Notes under the pieces: model-generated
What the model was told of the DNA's origin: nothing
Seen by the model: only the letters and a program-made list of their open reading frames with translations
The model's database searches: none
From: Marinimicrobium hydrolyticum
GTDB taxonomy: Bacteria > Pseudomonadota > Gammaproteobacteria > Pseudomonadales > Cellvibrionaceae
DNA length: 64,000 nucleotides
NCBI RefSeq assembly: GCF_030848505.1
Contig: NZ_JAVDDU010000004.1
Coordinates: 124,001-188,000 of the forward strand
Reading direction: 5' to 3'
Translations under genes and position numbers: made by a program
Shown here: in pieces, positions 18,834 through 27,443 of the stretch
Layout: the number at the start of each line of letters is the position of its first letter
Position numbering within the stretch: the first letter of the stretch is position 1

Positions 18834-18850
18834 AGGCTCCTCTAGAGCCT
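18834..18850. terminator. Small hairpin between convergent genes
   Basis: AGGCTC and GAGCCT pair around a 5-nt loop in the 35-bp gap between the HigA-like gene and the membrane-protein gene. The stem is short and lacks a clear T-run, so this is a weak bidirectional terminator candidate. Confidence 0.3.
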
Positions 18851-20743
18851 TTACCCTCTCCCAAATCCATCCCTCCGAATATTAAACGTCTGGCTTTGAT
18901 ACTCCTCAACAGCTTCAAACGCCAGGGAAGCGGCGTTGGAGTATTGCTCCTTTAGTTCGGCCTTAAGAGCGGCTTTCTGTTCGCTCAGTACGGTTAGCAT
19001 GTCTTCTCGCATTTGCTGGCGGTTGATGGCTTCGTCAACTTCGTTAATGGCGATGTCCATGCCTATCCAGGTAGCGGCGGCAAAGGCGGAACCGCAGGCA
19101 ATCATAAATGGCCCGCACACGGCGCCGGCCGATCCGGAGGCGGCGCCTGCGGCGGCGCGCGCGGTTAGGCGTGCGAACATTTGGGAGATAACGCGATTGC
19201 TCGCCGGTCTGGCGGCTACCCGTGAGCCGGTTCCTGCGGTGGCCCGCGCGGCTGGAAGCGCCGCTCGGGTGCCGGCTCTTACGGCGAGCACCCCGGCGGC
19301 TGGCCCTACCACGAAACCAGTACCCACCAGCGATTTGTTAACGTAGTCGGTTAAGGGCAAGTCGGGTGTGGCCAGGGTTACGCAATTAGCGCGCTGAACT
19401 AACGCATTAAGATAAGCGTCATGTTTTGCGTAAGCCTGGTTTAGGCCGTCACTGAACGTCACGTTCAGGCGGTCATTCAAGCTGCTTAGGCCCGGGCCTA
19501 TTGCCTCATCAATGTGGCTGTCCATGCGCTCGCCGAGGTGTTCCGCAAACGAAGTCTCACCCACCATAGAGCGGCTCAGGAACAAGAGCTGGGTGTATTG
19601 CCCTCGTAAACTGAAATTCCAATCCAGAAAGCTGTCGACGCCTACGTCGGCCTTGGCGAAGGCGTGATCAACGTGGCGGTCGATCTCCTGCTCCATGTGC
19701 ACCATGAGCTGTTTTTGTTGCTGCGTCAAAGCGCGTTCGGCCTGAGCCGCCAACTCTTGCTGCTCGATGGGCGCTTGCCGTTGGCAAGGGTCGTTCACCA
19801 AGGTTTGACGTAGAGTGCCCGACAACGAATTAATAAAAGGCGCCACAGTGACCTGTGAGTTCAATAGGTAAGCTCCGGAACCTAGAACCACGCTTGCCGC
19901 AATAGCGGTGGTGAGAATGCCGCGGCGGCGGCTTTGGGGGTCACTTTTTTTGTCTTTTAGAAGCTCAAACACCAAGGACGGGATACCTAACAGTACCGTC
20001 CAGATCGCTCCCAGTTTGATGGCGCTGAATACTAAAAATGCTAGCCATGCCGACATCTTGGTTAGCACGGAGCTGTCGGCACCGGAGGTGAGCTGCATGA
20101 TATGCCAAAGGCTATAAGACACAGCGGAATTGAGCCCAATCAACCAACCCACTTCGTCTAACGCGGCCGATGCGGAATGCTGCGCATAGGCGCTCTGGAA
20201 GACTTCTGAGATCGATAAGTAGCGCGTATCGTCTACTTCCAGCCAGAGTATTTGCACGGCTACCAGGGCAATCGTCATCACCGCTAAATTAATGCGGCTG
20301 GCAATACGCAACGTGAAGGGAAACCGGTGCTCGGCGCTGAATTGGCCCCCTAGTGACTTGTTACACAAAAGGTACAGCGCCAGGAAGGAGAGAACGCTGC
20401 CGAACAAGACGTACCATTCAAACAACTGCAGCCCCGTCACCATCACCAATACAAACAGAGCCGTAATGACGGAGGACACGGCTAAAACCAGCCTTCCGAG
20501 GATACTGTTCCAGAAGATACGCCTGGCCCAGCTGGAATCCGTGGTGACATGAGCCAGCAGGGCCCGCCGCTTGATCATCATGAACGGCAGCAGGTAACGA
20601 TACGCCAGCCACCCCAGCAGCGCGGCGATGACCACGACACGAAAGTGGTCCATTCCAGCCAGGGAGTAGTGCCAAAGCCCCGCCAGGACCCCGACAATCG
20701 CGGGCACGGAGTAAAGCCATAACCTGATACTTGAGCCGTGCAT
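18851..20743 (-). CDS. Large membrane protein of unknown function
   Basis: I do not recognise this 630-residue protein. The N-terminal ~300 residues contain about seven hydrophobic helices (for example VPAIVGVLAGLWHYSLAG, VLAVSSVITALFVLVMVTG, LAFLVFSAIKLGAIWTVLLG). A soluble helical region with QxxEL-rich and Cys-containing segments follows (DPCQRQAPIEQQELAAQAER, LVQRANCVTLATPDLP), then an Ala/Gly-rich stretch that looks membrane-inserting (RAAAGAASGSAGAVCGPFMIACGSAFAAATW). I use ATG 20743 with AAAGGCGA upstream rather than the TTG at 20776. It lies tail-to-tail with the toxin-antitoxin operon in the defence island. A role as a membrane effector or ion-channel-like protein is possible but unsupported. 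Confidence 0.7.
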   Translation of the reverse strand: MHGSSIRLWLYSVPAIVGVLAGLWHYSLAGMDHFRVVVIAALLGWLAYRYLLPFMMIKRRALLAHVTTDSSWARRIFWNSILGRLVLAVSSVITALFVLVMVTGLQLFEWYVLFGSVLSFLALYLLCNKSLGGQFSAEHRFPFTLRIASRINLAVMTIALVAVQILWLEVDDTRYLSISEVFQSAYAQHSASAALDEVGWLIGLNSAVSYSLWHIMQLTSGADSSVLTKMSAWLAFLVFSAIKLGAIWTVLLGIPSLVFELLKDKKSDPQSRRRGILTTAIAASVVLGSGAYLLNSQVTVAPFINSLSGTLRQTLVNDPCQRQAPIEQQELAAQAERALTQQQKQLMVHMEQEIDRHVDHAFAKADVGVDSFLDWNFSLRGQYTQLLFLSRSMVGETSFAEHLGERMDSHIDEAIGPGLSSLNDRLNVTFSDGLNQAYAKHDAYLNALVQRANCVTLATPDLPLTDYVNKSLVGTGFVVGPAAGVLAVRAGTRAALPAARATAGTGSRVAARPASNRVISQMFARLTARAAAGAASGSAGAVCGPFMIACGSAFAAATWIGMDIAINEVDEAINRQQMREDMLTVLSEQKAALKAELKEQYSNAASLAFEAVEEYQSQTFNIRRDGFGRG

Positions 20744-21156
20744 GAGTTCGCCTTTGCTTATTTCGACATTGTTCAATTTGTTCAGATAACGGCTAGATTG
20801 GCGAAGAACAACACATTATGCGTTATTTTCTAAGTACAACTACGCTGCAGCCTTCGCGTGAATCGCCTTTTCAGGCGCTCAAATCTGCCCACCAACAGAC
20901 TTATGACCATTTTTTACGCCGTTCTGCGCCATTAAGCGCAAGCTGGGCCGTTGGGGCAGTCTGCGTCTTGTAGACCAATTGGTGCTATAGGGTCCGTCCA
21001 GGTCAAGTATGGACCTCTAACAGGCGGTCCGGAAGTGAATTGCACGCCTGAGAGTTGTTAAACACCGACGCCATACGCGCTGGCCGTGCCAGAGAAACAG
21101 CGATAGCGATAAAGGAACTGAAAAAGAAGGTAGGATGCTGTGAAACCACAAGGCCC

Positions 21157-21399
21157 TAATTTGGGGTTCTGACCCTGGCTGTCGGGATGGGAGAGCTGAA
21201 CGAAGAACTCGTGTTTCTGGGTGGCTGCGCCACGGGGCTGTTAATAACAGACAACGCTGCACCAGGAGATACCGCTAACCAGGCGCGCGCCCCCAAGGTA
21301 TTGGAAACGCTACGCGCGGTTGCTGAAATTTGTTCAAGCGTGAAAGTGGGGCTAATCGGGACTAATCCCGTCCCTGCAAGCGCTTGGTCAACGGAGTAA
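21157..21399 (+). pseudogene. Relic of a nucleotidyltransferase-family gene
   Basis: The frame beginning near 21160 reads a hydrophobic helix, then GELNEELVFLGGCATGLLIT followed by DNAAP. This matches the start of nucleotidyltransferase-like proteins, often annotated AbiEii-type, in which a VFxGGxxxGLLITDPAAP block precedes the catalytic DVD motif. No DVD or downstream part follows, a stop lies upstream in frame, and the frame ends at 21399. It is therefore a truncated remnant beside the defence island. The rest of the 20744-21361 gap shows no gene. Confidence 0.5.
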
Positions 21400-22252
21400 C
21401 ATCACTTCCTCTATGGTGGATCTCGCCATTCCTGTTCAGGTGGATAAAGTAGGGCGTGCTGTACACTTTGTAACGCTTAAAGAACGTCAGGTCTTCATCA
21501 AAAAGGGCGGGCATGGTCAGGTTGTGCTTTTCCGAAAACGCCTTGCTTGTGGACTGGTCGGAATAGAAGCTGTTGTAAATCAAAACCCAGTTGTGATCTT
21601 CAGCACGGTAACTTTGGCTGATCTCCTTAACGGTCTCTTCACAACCCGGGAAGTGAGCCGAAGGGCAAAGGTCGTCCAAAAAAATCAGGTGTACGGTGTC
21701 GCCGGCCGAGAATAAGAAATCATCAAGATTGGCTATGTCTTTCACAGATGGAACAAGAGCAATTGCATCGCTAGCATGCTCGTCAGTAGACGCATCCTCG
21801 GTCTGTTCAGCAGTCACCTCCATCGACTCATACCCCAAGTGCTTCAGAAAGGTTTCGGTATTGCCAGAGAACACCACCTTGCCATCTTCCAGCAGTACGT
21901 GTGTCGGTATGCTGTCCACTGAGAACTGCTGCATTACATGGAAGTAGTCGTCCATCACCAGAGGGGCGGAGTCGGGAAAAGCCTCTTGATACCCTAGAAG
22001 GTGATCAGGAGTCACGTTCATGCGCGGTTGGAGCCAGATGGTGGGAACGGCTTCGTGAAACGAATCGGGCAGGGCTTGCAGGGTTGCCTCGGGGCCGTGG
22101 CCGCCATAGCTGGCCCAGATGTCGATGAAGACCAAGTGCGCCGGACCTTTTTGCGGAATGGTTATTGTGTTGCCGTTTACCGTTGTTAACTCAGTGTTAG
22201 CAGCCGCGAACGGGGTGAATGCGAGTAATAGAACAAGGATAACTTTTTTCAC
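21362..22252 (-). CDS. Exported double-thioredoxin-like protein without CxxC
   Basis: The 296-residue protein has a clear signal peptide (MKKVILVLLLAFTPFAAA-N). Two thioredoxin-like halves follow: the first (about 30-140) has FIDIWASYGGHG where an active site WxxWCxxC would lie, and SIPTHVLLEDGKVVFSG as the cis-Pro region; the second (about 180-290) has HLIFLDDLCPSAHFPGC and YSTPYFIHLNRNGEI. The canonical CxxC is missing in both, so it is unlikely to be an ordinary oxidoreductase; a chaperone, docking or copper/haem-handling role is possible. Its ATG overlaps the stop of the upstream TlpA-like gene by 4 bp, so it belongs to the DsbD/TlpA operon. Confidence 0.75.
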   Translation of the reverse strand: MKKVILVLLLAFTPFAAANTELTTVNGNTITIPQKGPAHLVFIDIWASYGGHGPEATLQALPDSFHEAVPTIWLQPRMNVTPDHLLGYQEAFPDSAPLVMDDYFHVMQQFSVDSIPTHVLLEDGKVVFSGNTETFLKHLGYESMEVTAEQTEDASTDEHASDAIALVPSVKDIANLDDFLFSAGDTVHLIFLDDLCPSAHFPGCEETVKEISQSYRAEDHNWVLIYNSFYSDQSTSKAFSEKHNLTMPALFDEDLTFFKRYKVYSTPYFIHLNRNGEIHHRGSDVTPLTKRLQGRD

Positions 22253-22761
22253 AGTTTTTCTCCGGCAGCTTCATTGAATGCTTCGAGCAGGGCTTGATCA
22301 AGTTCGTCTGAGGCGAGGAAGCTTCTGAACGTGATGGTGCCATCCCGCCCGATGACTACGTGGTTGGGTGTGCCGATGACTTTGTACTGCGAGGTAATGG
22401 CAGAGCCTTCGTCAAACACAGTGGGTACGGTCACGCGCGCTTCTTCGTACACTTCCCTAATGGCTTTCCTGGAATCGTTAATACCGACGTTAATAGCCAG
22501 TACGGTGATAGCTTCTCCATATTCGTCATAAATGTGCTGAGCGTGAGGCAGCTCGTTGATGCAGTAGCGGCACCAGGTAGCCCAGAACTTCAGGTAAATG
22601 GGCTTATGGCCTATCAACTCAACGAGATCAACCGCTTCGCCATCCATAGTAGTGGCGGTGAAGCTAGGGGCTTTGTCGCCCACACCCAGTGCTTGCACGG
22701 GAAGTGCAACCACCAACGCCAGACCTGCGGCGGTGAGAAAGGAAATCAGTTTTTTTTGCAT
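22249..22761 (-). CDS. TlpA/ResA-family thiol-disulfide oxidoreductase
   Basis: This 170-residue protein has a signal peptide (MQKKLISFLTAAGLALVVALPVQA) and a redoxin/TlpA fold: APSFTATTMDGEAVDL, then FWATWCRYCINELP with Cys64 and Cys67 as the active-site CxxC, and the cis-Pro segment VIGTPNHVVIGRDG. Members reduce periplasmic disulfides, for example for cytochrome c maturation or copper-centre assembly, and take electrons from DsbD/CcdA. It is 23 bp downstream of the DsbD-like transporter gene and overlaps the next gene, so the three form one operon. Confidence 0.88.
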   Translation of the reverse strand: MQKKLISFLTAAGLALVVALPVQALGVGDKAPSFTATTMDGEAVDLVELIGHKPIYLKFWATWCRYCINELPHAQHIYDEYGEAITVLAINVGINDSRKAIREVYEEARVTVPTVFDEGSAITSQYKVIGTPNHVVIGRDGTITFRSFLASDELDQALLEAFNEAAGEKL

Positions 22762-22784
22762 GGTGTCCTCCGGGACGTTACCAG

Positions 22785-23474
22785 TTATTGAAAAGCGAGA
22801 GAGGCGAAATAAGCCGCCGATACCATCATCAGTGCGGCCAGGATGTACTTGACGATGTTCATCCAGGCTCCGGCTTTGGGAAGTGCCGACACGGCGCCGC
22901 TAAAGGAGCCCACCAGAATGAGCAATGACGACATGCCGAAAGCGAAGATAAACATGAGTAGGGCGCCCCACAGCGGCTCACCCTGGGCAGCGACGTAGAT
23001 CAAAAGAATGCCGAGCACCGGTGAGGTGCAAGGCGCCATGACCAACCCGGACGCTGCACCCATGGCGAAAGTTACCAATGGGCGGCCGAGCCGGTTTTGC
23101 GGCACGGGTATGGCTGGTGACCACTGCGGGATGGGAATCCAGCCGAGCATGCCCAGGCCAAATAGGGCGCACAGCAGGGCGACAAACAATAGCGCGATTG
23201 GGTGACTGGCAATTGAACCAAACAGATGCCCCGTGCTAGCCGCCAAAACGCCCAGCAGAGCGTAGACGACCGCTAGCCCAAGCACGTATAACACGCTGTT
23301 CATCACGGCCTGCGTGCGGTTGTTACTGAGCCGCCCGACGATACTGGCCGTAATAGGCACCATGGGATAAACGCAGGGCGTGAAGCTAGTCAGCAAGCCC
23401 GCCCCCAGCACCATAAGAATTAGTCCGGCAGAGACTTGTCCGCCAGCAAGTGCACTTTGAATGTAAGATTCCAT
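22785..23474 (-). CDS. DsbD/CcdA-type transmembrane electron transporter
   Basis: The 229-residue integral membrane protein matches the DsbD transmembrane domain. Its two conserved Cys lie in FTPCVYPMVP (Cys34) and VMAPCTSPVLG (Cys149), in the two pseudo-symmetric halves. It should pass reducing equivalents from cytoplasmic thioredoxin to the TlpA-like protein encoded next. Unlike full-length DsbD it lacks the N- and C-terminal periplasmic domains. Two adjacent ATGs (23477, 23474) are possible; I prefer 23474 because GGAAG then has better spacing. A longer GTG/ATG-led N-terminus to 23516 adds a hydrophilic tail without family support. Confidence 0.88.
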   Translation of the reverse strand: MESYIQSALAGGQVSAGLILMVLGAGLLTSFTPCVYPMVPITASIVGRLSNNRTQAVMNSVLYVLGLAVVYALLGVLAASTGHLFGSIASHPIALLFVALLCALFGLGMLGWIPIPQWSPAIPVPQNRLGRPLVTFAMGAASGLVMAPCTSPVLGILLIYVAAQGEPLWGALLMFIFAFGMSSLLILVGSFSGAVSALPKAGAWMNIVKYILAALMMVSAAYFASLAFQ

Positions 23475-23694
23475 CATGAGCTTCCGAGTTGTCGTGTTCC
23501 CAGGTACTCTAGCCATGACGGGGGCTGCTGTTATGAAGCCCTGATGAAATCCAGATAAATTCGAAGTGATATCTACAAATGGTTAATGAAATCAGTCGTT
23601 TATAGGCGATCCTGTGTGCCATGATTACACCGCTCGAATAACCTGAACGAGGGCTTACTGCACTGGCGGTGGTCTAATTACCTGCGGCACCTAC

Positions 23695-26088
23695 ATGATT
23701 CTCTTCAAATTCGGTTCTTACACGTACCTTCCTGCCACGGGCGAGCTGCGTGCCGCTGACGGTGCACCGGTCGCGCTGCGGCACAAGGTCAGCAGCCTTC
23801 TCACCTATCTGCTTGAAAATCGCGCGAGGCTAGTTTCCAAGCAGGAGTTACTGGAAGCGCTTTGGCAACACAGCGATTACCGCGAGAATTCCCTGACCCA
23901 ATCCATCAAAGAGCTGCGCAAAGCACTGGGTGATAGCGCCCGGGCGCCCGAGTTTGTGAAGACGTTTCCCCAGCGTGGATATCAGTGGATAGCGCTCGTA
24001 ACTGAAGAGCCACTTGACGCAGAGCCCGACGCTGGCGGTGAAGTGAAGAGCCCGACACCTGAACCGAGTCAAGCAAGTAGGAAAACCCCGCGAGCATTGG
24101 GTATCAGCTTTCCTCGCGTAGCGGTACTCGCCCTATGCCTTACGCTAATGGCCGGTGCCGCCTTCTGGCTGACTTGGTCCCAGCGGGGCACCGCCGTGAC
24201 GGCGGATTCGTCCTCCGAGACGACGCCCTCGCTTTTGGTGTTTCCTTTCACCAATGAGACGGGCGACCCAGGCAAGGAATGGCTGGAGCTGGGCTTCGCC
24301 GATATGTTGGCCAACCATATACAAGCCTCAACGTCCTTGCGGGTGATGACGCCCGCCGTGACCAATGCCCTTTTGCTGAGCGAGCAACTCGACTGGCCGG
24401 CGCTGCCCGTGCACATTCGCGGCCTGCTCAACCAGCGACAGGAGGATTACGCGCTGTTGGGTAGCGTTCGCGAACACAACAACTCCCAGGTGCTGGACTT
24501 CCAGTTGTTGTACCGAGATGGCCGCACGAAGCAGGGCTCGATTATCTATCCGTCACTGCCGGACGCGACCGGGGCAGTGGCGCAACAAATTGTGCTTTTG
24601 TTACAGACGGAACACGACAGCCGACTGACCTTGAACGGCGCCAAGGGAAATTTTGCTCAGGGCCTGGCGGGGCAAGCGTTGGCGGAGGGAATGAACGCTC
24701 TCTATTTAACGGGGCCCCTGAGGGCTCATGAATTCTTCCAAGCAGCCTATTTGATCGATCAGCAAAACCCCTGGGCTTTGGCCTACCTTGCACAATCGAA
24801 TGTTTTACTCGGACGCTGGCAGGAGGCGCAAGCGCAGCTGCGTGAAGTTGAAAGCGCTTTCGGTGGTGCCAGCCAGCAGCTCGATGCCTTCCGGCTGTAT
24901 TGGCAGGCGGAGCTAGCCCACCGGCAGGGGAACAACACGCAAGCCCGGCACAAGTTGGAGCTGCTCTTCCCGCTGGTTGAGACACAAGCCAGTATGCAGC
25001 TGGCTGCGGATGCTTACCGGCTTCAGGCCCAGCTGGCGTGGTCGGATCGACAATGGGAGGAGCACGCCCGATGGCTCAGCAAGGCACACGATCTTATGCC
25101 TCGCCATGGCGACCTGCACATTGAGGCGGACAAACTCTACCATTTGGGAAGCCCCATCAGTAATGGCCTGGATATAGACCCCCAGCAGGATTTGGGCTTG
25201 AGCCGCGCGCGTTTACAGAAGGCTCTGAATTTGTACACCCAGCTGGGGAGCCAGCCCATGCTGGCCGCTACGCATTTGGCGCTAGCGCAAAATTATCAAG
25301 TCGACTTGGATGATCGGCTGAAATCACTGGAAAAGGCCATTGCGCTTTACCAAGCCACGGGACAGAAACACGAACTGGTGGATAGCTTGCTGTACGCCAC
25401 CTTTTTCCATCTGCAGTTTCGCGAGGGCGTGGCCGCTGCAGACTATGCGGCACAAGCGCAGGCTGTTGTGGATGAGCTGGGCAACCACCGCTCGCAAAAT
25501 GATCTGGCCTTCTTCAAAGCGTTCACCATCCTGGACCAAGGGCTCGATCAGCGGCACCTGGGTCTGCATGGACCTGATGACGACAAGTTAACGGCGGCCG
25601 CTGTAGCGTTGGGCGATTTTATCGCGTCAGTAGACTCGCCAGCATATCGGGCATCGTCACTGGTATTACAGGCCTGGGCTTACGCGGCGCTAGGTGAGCA
25701 CGATCAGGCCTTAGCCATATTGGCACAGGCAAGAACTTACAGCCGCCAAGCCGCCATGCCTGTAACCGAGGGCTACGCCATCTATTCCGAAATGCGCATT
25801 CACCTGGCACGCGAGGATTATGAAAAAGTCATCGATCTCGCAAACGAACCTGTTGCCACACGCCAACAGTTGCTGTTCCTTGCCCGGGCGCACTATGAGT
25901 TGGGTAACTTCGCTCAGGCAGTACAGATCCAGTCCGACCTGAAATCCCGCTTCCCCTCTCAATGGACAGCGGTCGACGAAGAGCGCCATCAGGTTTATGT
26001 GCGCGCCAGTCAGACGGATACACCCGAGGAACTAACGGATGAACCGCCCATGCACGCGGTTTATTGCGAATCTGAATGGGATATTTAG
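23695..26088 (+). CDS. CadC/ToxR-like winged-helix regulator with TPR periplasmic domain
   Basis: The 797-residue protein starts with an OmpR-type winged helix (residues 1-103: TGELRAADG, LRHKVSSLLTYLLEN, ENSLTQSIKELRKALGD, VKTFPQRGYQWIA). A linker, a membrane helix (about 141-162, VAVLALCLTLMAGAAFWLTW) and a long helical-repeat region with TPR-like units follow. A conserved block LLVFPFTNETGDP opens the periplasmic part. This architecture is that of membrane-bound one-component regulators that bind DNA from the membrane. It is transcribed away from the DsbD/TlpA operon with a 220-bp shared upstream region, so that operon is a likely target. The signal sensed is unknown. Confidence 0.85.
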   Translation: MILFKFGSYTYLPATGELRAADGAPVALRHKVSSLLTYLLENRARLVSKQELLEALWQHSDYRENSLTQSIKELRKALGDSARAPEFVKTFPQRGYQWIALVTEEPLDAEPDAGGEVKSPTPEPSQASRKTPRALGISFPRVAVLALCLTLMAGAAFWLTWSQRGTAVTADSSSETTPSLLVFPFTNETGDPGKEWLELGFADMLANHIQASTSLRVMTPAVTNALLLSEQLDWPALPVHIRGLLNQRQEDYALLGSVREHNNSQVLDFQLLYRDGRTKQGSIIYPSLPDATGAVAQQIVLLLQTEHDSRLTLNGAKGNFAQGLAGQALAEGMNALYLTGPLRAHEFFQAAYLIDQQNPWALAYLAQSNVLLGRWQEAQAQLREVESAFGGASQQLDAFRLYWQAELAHRQGNNTQARHKLELLFPLVETQASMQLAADAYRLQAQLAWSDRQWEEHARWLSKAHDLMPRHGDLHIEADKLYHLGSPISNGLDIDPQQDLGLSRARLQKALNLYTQLGSQPMLAATHLALAQNYQVDLDDRLKSLEKAIALYQATGQKHELVDSLLYATFFHLQFREGVAAADYAAQAQAVVDELGNHRSQNDLAFFKAFTILDQGLDQRHLGLHGPDDDKLTAAAVALGDFIASVDSPAYRASSLVLQAWAYAALGEHDQALAILAQARTYSRQAAMPVTEGYAIYSEMRIHLAREDYEKVIDLANEPVATRQQLLFLARAHYELGNFAQAVQIQSDLKSRFPSQWTAVDEERHQVYVRASQTDTPEELTDEPPMHAVYCESEWDI

Positions 26089-26302
26089 ACGGGTAGGGGA
26101 GCGCACCGCCCCTTTAACCAGGGGAGAACTACTACTCGGACACCCACTCTAATAAACGGCAATGAAGTGGATGTCGCGGATCGCACCAACACCATCCGCT
26201 GTTAAGTGACTATTCTACAGCTCTCCATGACGGGGCTATTTTTGCTAGGATGGCTTAACCAACACTCTTGCAACCGCTAACGTCGTTTATATGAGGAGTA
26301 CT

Positions 26303-26929
26303 ATGGATAACAAAAGCCTGGCTTCATCCCGTACCAGGGCGCGCGAAACCAACTGGCAAGCATTTTTTGCAGGTTTTTTGCGCAACCCACAGGAAGTCGG
26401 GTCGGTTATCCCCAGCTCTAGATTTCTTGAGCAGAGAATCCTGGATGCGGCCGATTTGACTGAGGCGCGCTTGGTAGTGGAGCTGGGACCGGGCACCGGC
26501 GGTACTACCCAGGCTATCCTCAGTAGTTTACCGGGGGACGCCAAGTTGCTCACCATTGATATGAGCAACGAATTTATTGATCTGCTCAATGAGAATATCT
26601 CGGATTCGCGCTTAATTAATCATTTGGGTAGCGCAGCGGATTTGTCCCGCATTCTTAAAGAATACAATCTCAGTGCGCCGGACGCCGTCATTTCTGGCAT
26701 TCCATTTTCTACGATGCCGAAAGAGGTGGGCGCCAATGTGGTTAAAGCCGTGCGGGAAGAGCTGAGAGAGAAAGGGCGTTTTGTGGCTTATCAATTTAGG
26801 GGCGAGGTCGCCACCATTACTCGACCCTTTATGGGTGAGCCGGTGTCCTCGACCGAGTGGCGCAATGTGCCGCCCATGCGTGTTTATTGCTGGAAAAAGG
26901 CTGTTACCAACAGCCAGACTTCAAACTGA
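26303..26929 (+). CDS. SAM-dependent methyltransferase, phospholipid N-methyltransferase-like
   Basis: The 208-residue protein has a class I methyltransferase fold with motif I VVELGPGTGGTTQAIL near residues 54-69 and acidic motif II LLTIDMSNEF. The N-terminal FFAGFLRNPQEVGSVIPSS and the C-terminal EWRNVPPMRVYCWKK resemble PmtA-type phosphatidylethanolamine methyltransferases. ATG 26303 follows GAGGAG, which favours it over the ATG at 26291. It is monocistronic. The substrate remains an inference, as related enzymes act on other lipids or on RNA. Confidence 0.75.
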   Translation: MDNKSLASSRTRARETNWQAFFAGFLRNPQEVGSVIPSSRFLEQRILDAADLTEARLVVELGPGTGGTTQAILSSLPGDAKLLTIDMSNEFIDLLNENISDSRLINHLGSAADLSRILKEYNLSAPDAVISGIPFSTMPKEVGANVVKAVREELREKGRFVAYQFRGEVATITRPFMGEPVSSTEWRNVPPMRVYCWKKAVTNSQTSN

Positions 26930-27174
26930 TACGTTAGACAGGTTTCCTGGCGCCCTTGCAGTAGGGGCCCCTGGCCTCACCATCTTTCTCGCCCCCAGAA
27001 TTTTCAGCGCCCATACTAACCAGACCCTGCGTTAACCGACTGTCGAGACCTATCCTTCAATGCTCACTATCTTGAAGGGCAAGGCTATCGGGCGTGTGAT
27101 GCCCTAACCGCCACCACTTCAACCCTCTACGCACCTTCCCACTCCGTATCCCCACCAAAAAACCCTTGCGCAAC

Positions 27175-27214
27175 TTAGATATGGTGTTATAGTTTCGTAT
27201 AACAGCATATCTAA
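27175..27214. repeat. Long near-perfect palindrome (17-bp arms)
   Basis: TTAGATATGGTGTTATA and TATAACAGCATATCTAA are reverse complements with one mismatch and a 6-nt loop (GTTTCG). It sits 70 bp before the micro-lipoprotein ORF and 230 bp before the S41 peptidase gene. It could be a strong operator, a cruciform or a hairpin in a leader RNA. No similar copy was seen elsewhere in the window. The flanking 26930-27174 shows no gene. Confidence 0.75.
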
Positions 27215-27283
27215 AGACGCCAGATTTGGCATTCTTCATCATGTAACCCGGCTCCGGCGGGGTCTCGCACAAGGACAGACACC

Positions 27284-27364
27284 ATGAACAAGACCAGTAC
27301 CGCCGCACTGTTTCTGGTGGCCGTGAGCCAAATTTCAGGCTGTGTATCCACGCCACGGCAGTAA
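27284..27364 (+). CDS. Micro-lipoprotein ORF (26 residues)
   Basis: AAGGA precedes an ATG and a 26-codon frame whose product reads as a lipoprotein signal peptide: a basic start MNKTS, a hydrophobic core ALFLVAV and lipobox ISGC, leaving a mature CVSTPRQ peptide. It may be an entericidin-like micro-lipoprotein or the 5' remnant of a longer lipoprotein gene. It lies between the palindrome at 27175 and the S41 peptidase gene. Confidence 0.45.
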   Translation: MNKTSTAALFLVAVSQISGCVSTPRQ

Positions 27365-27443
27365 CGCCGGGCCACGTATTAGCTAGGACCAAGCGCTCGG
27401 CCAAGACAGCGTCAACGTTCTCTACCGCACAGGATTAGATTTT

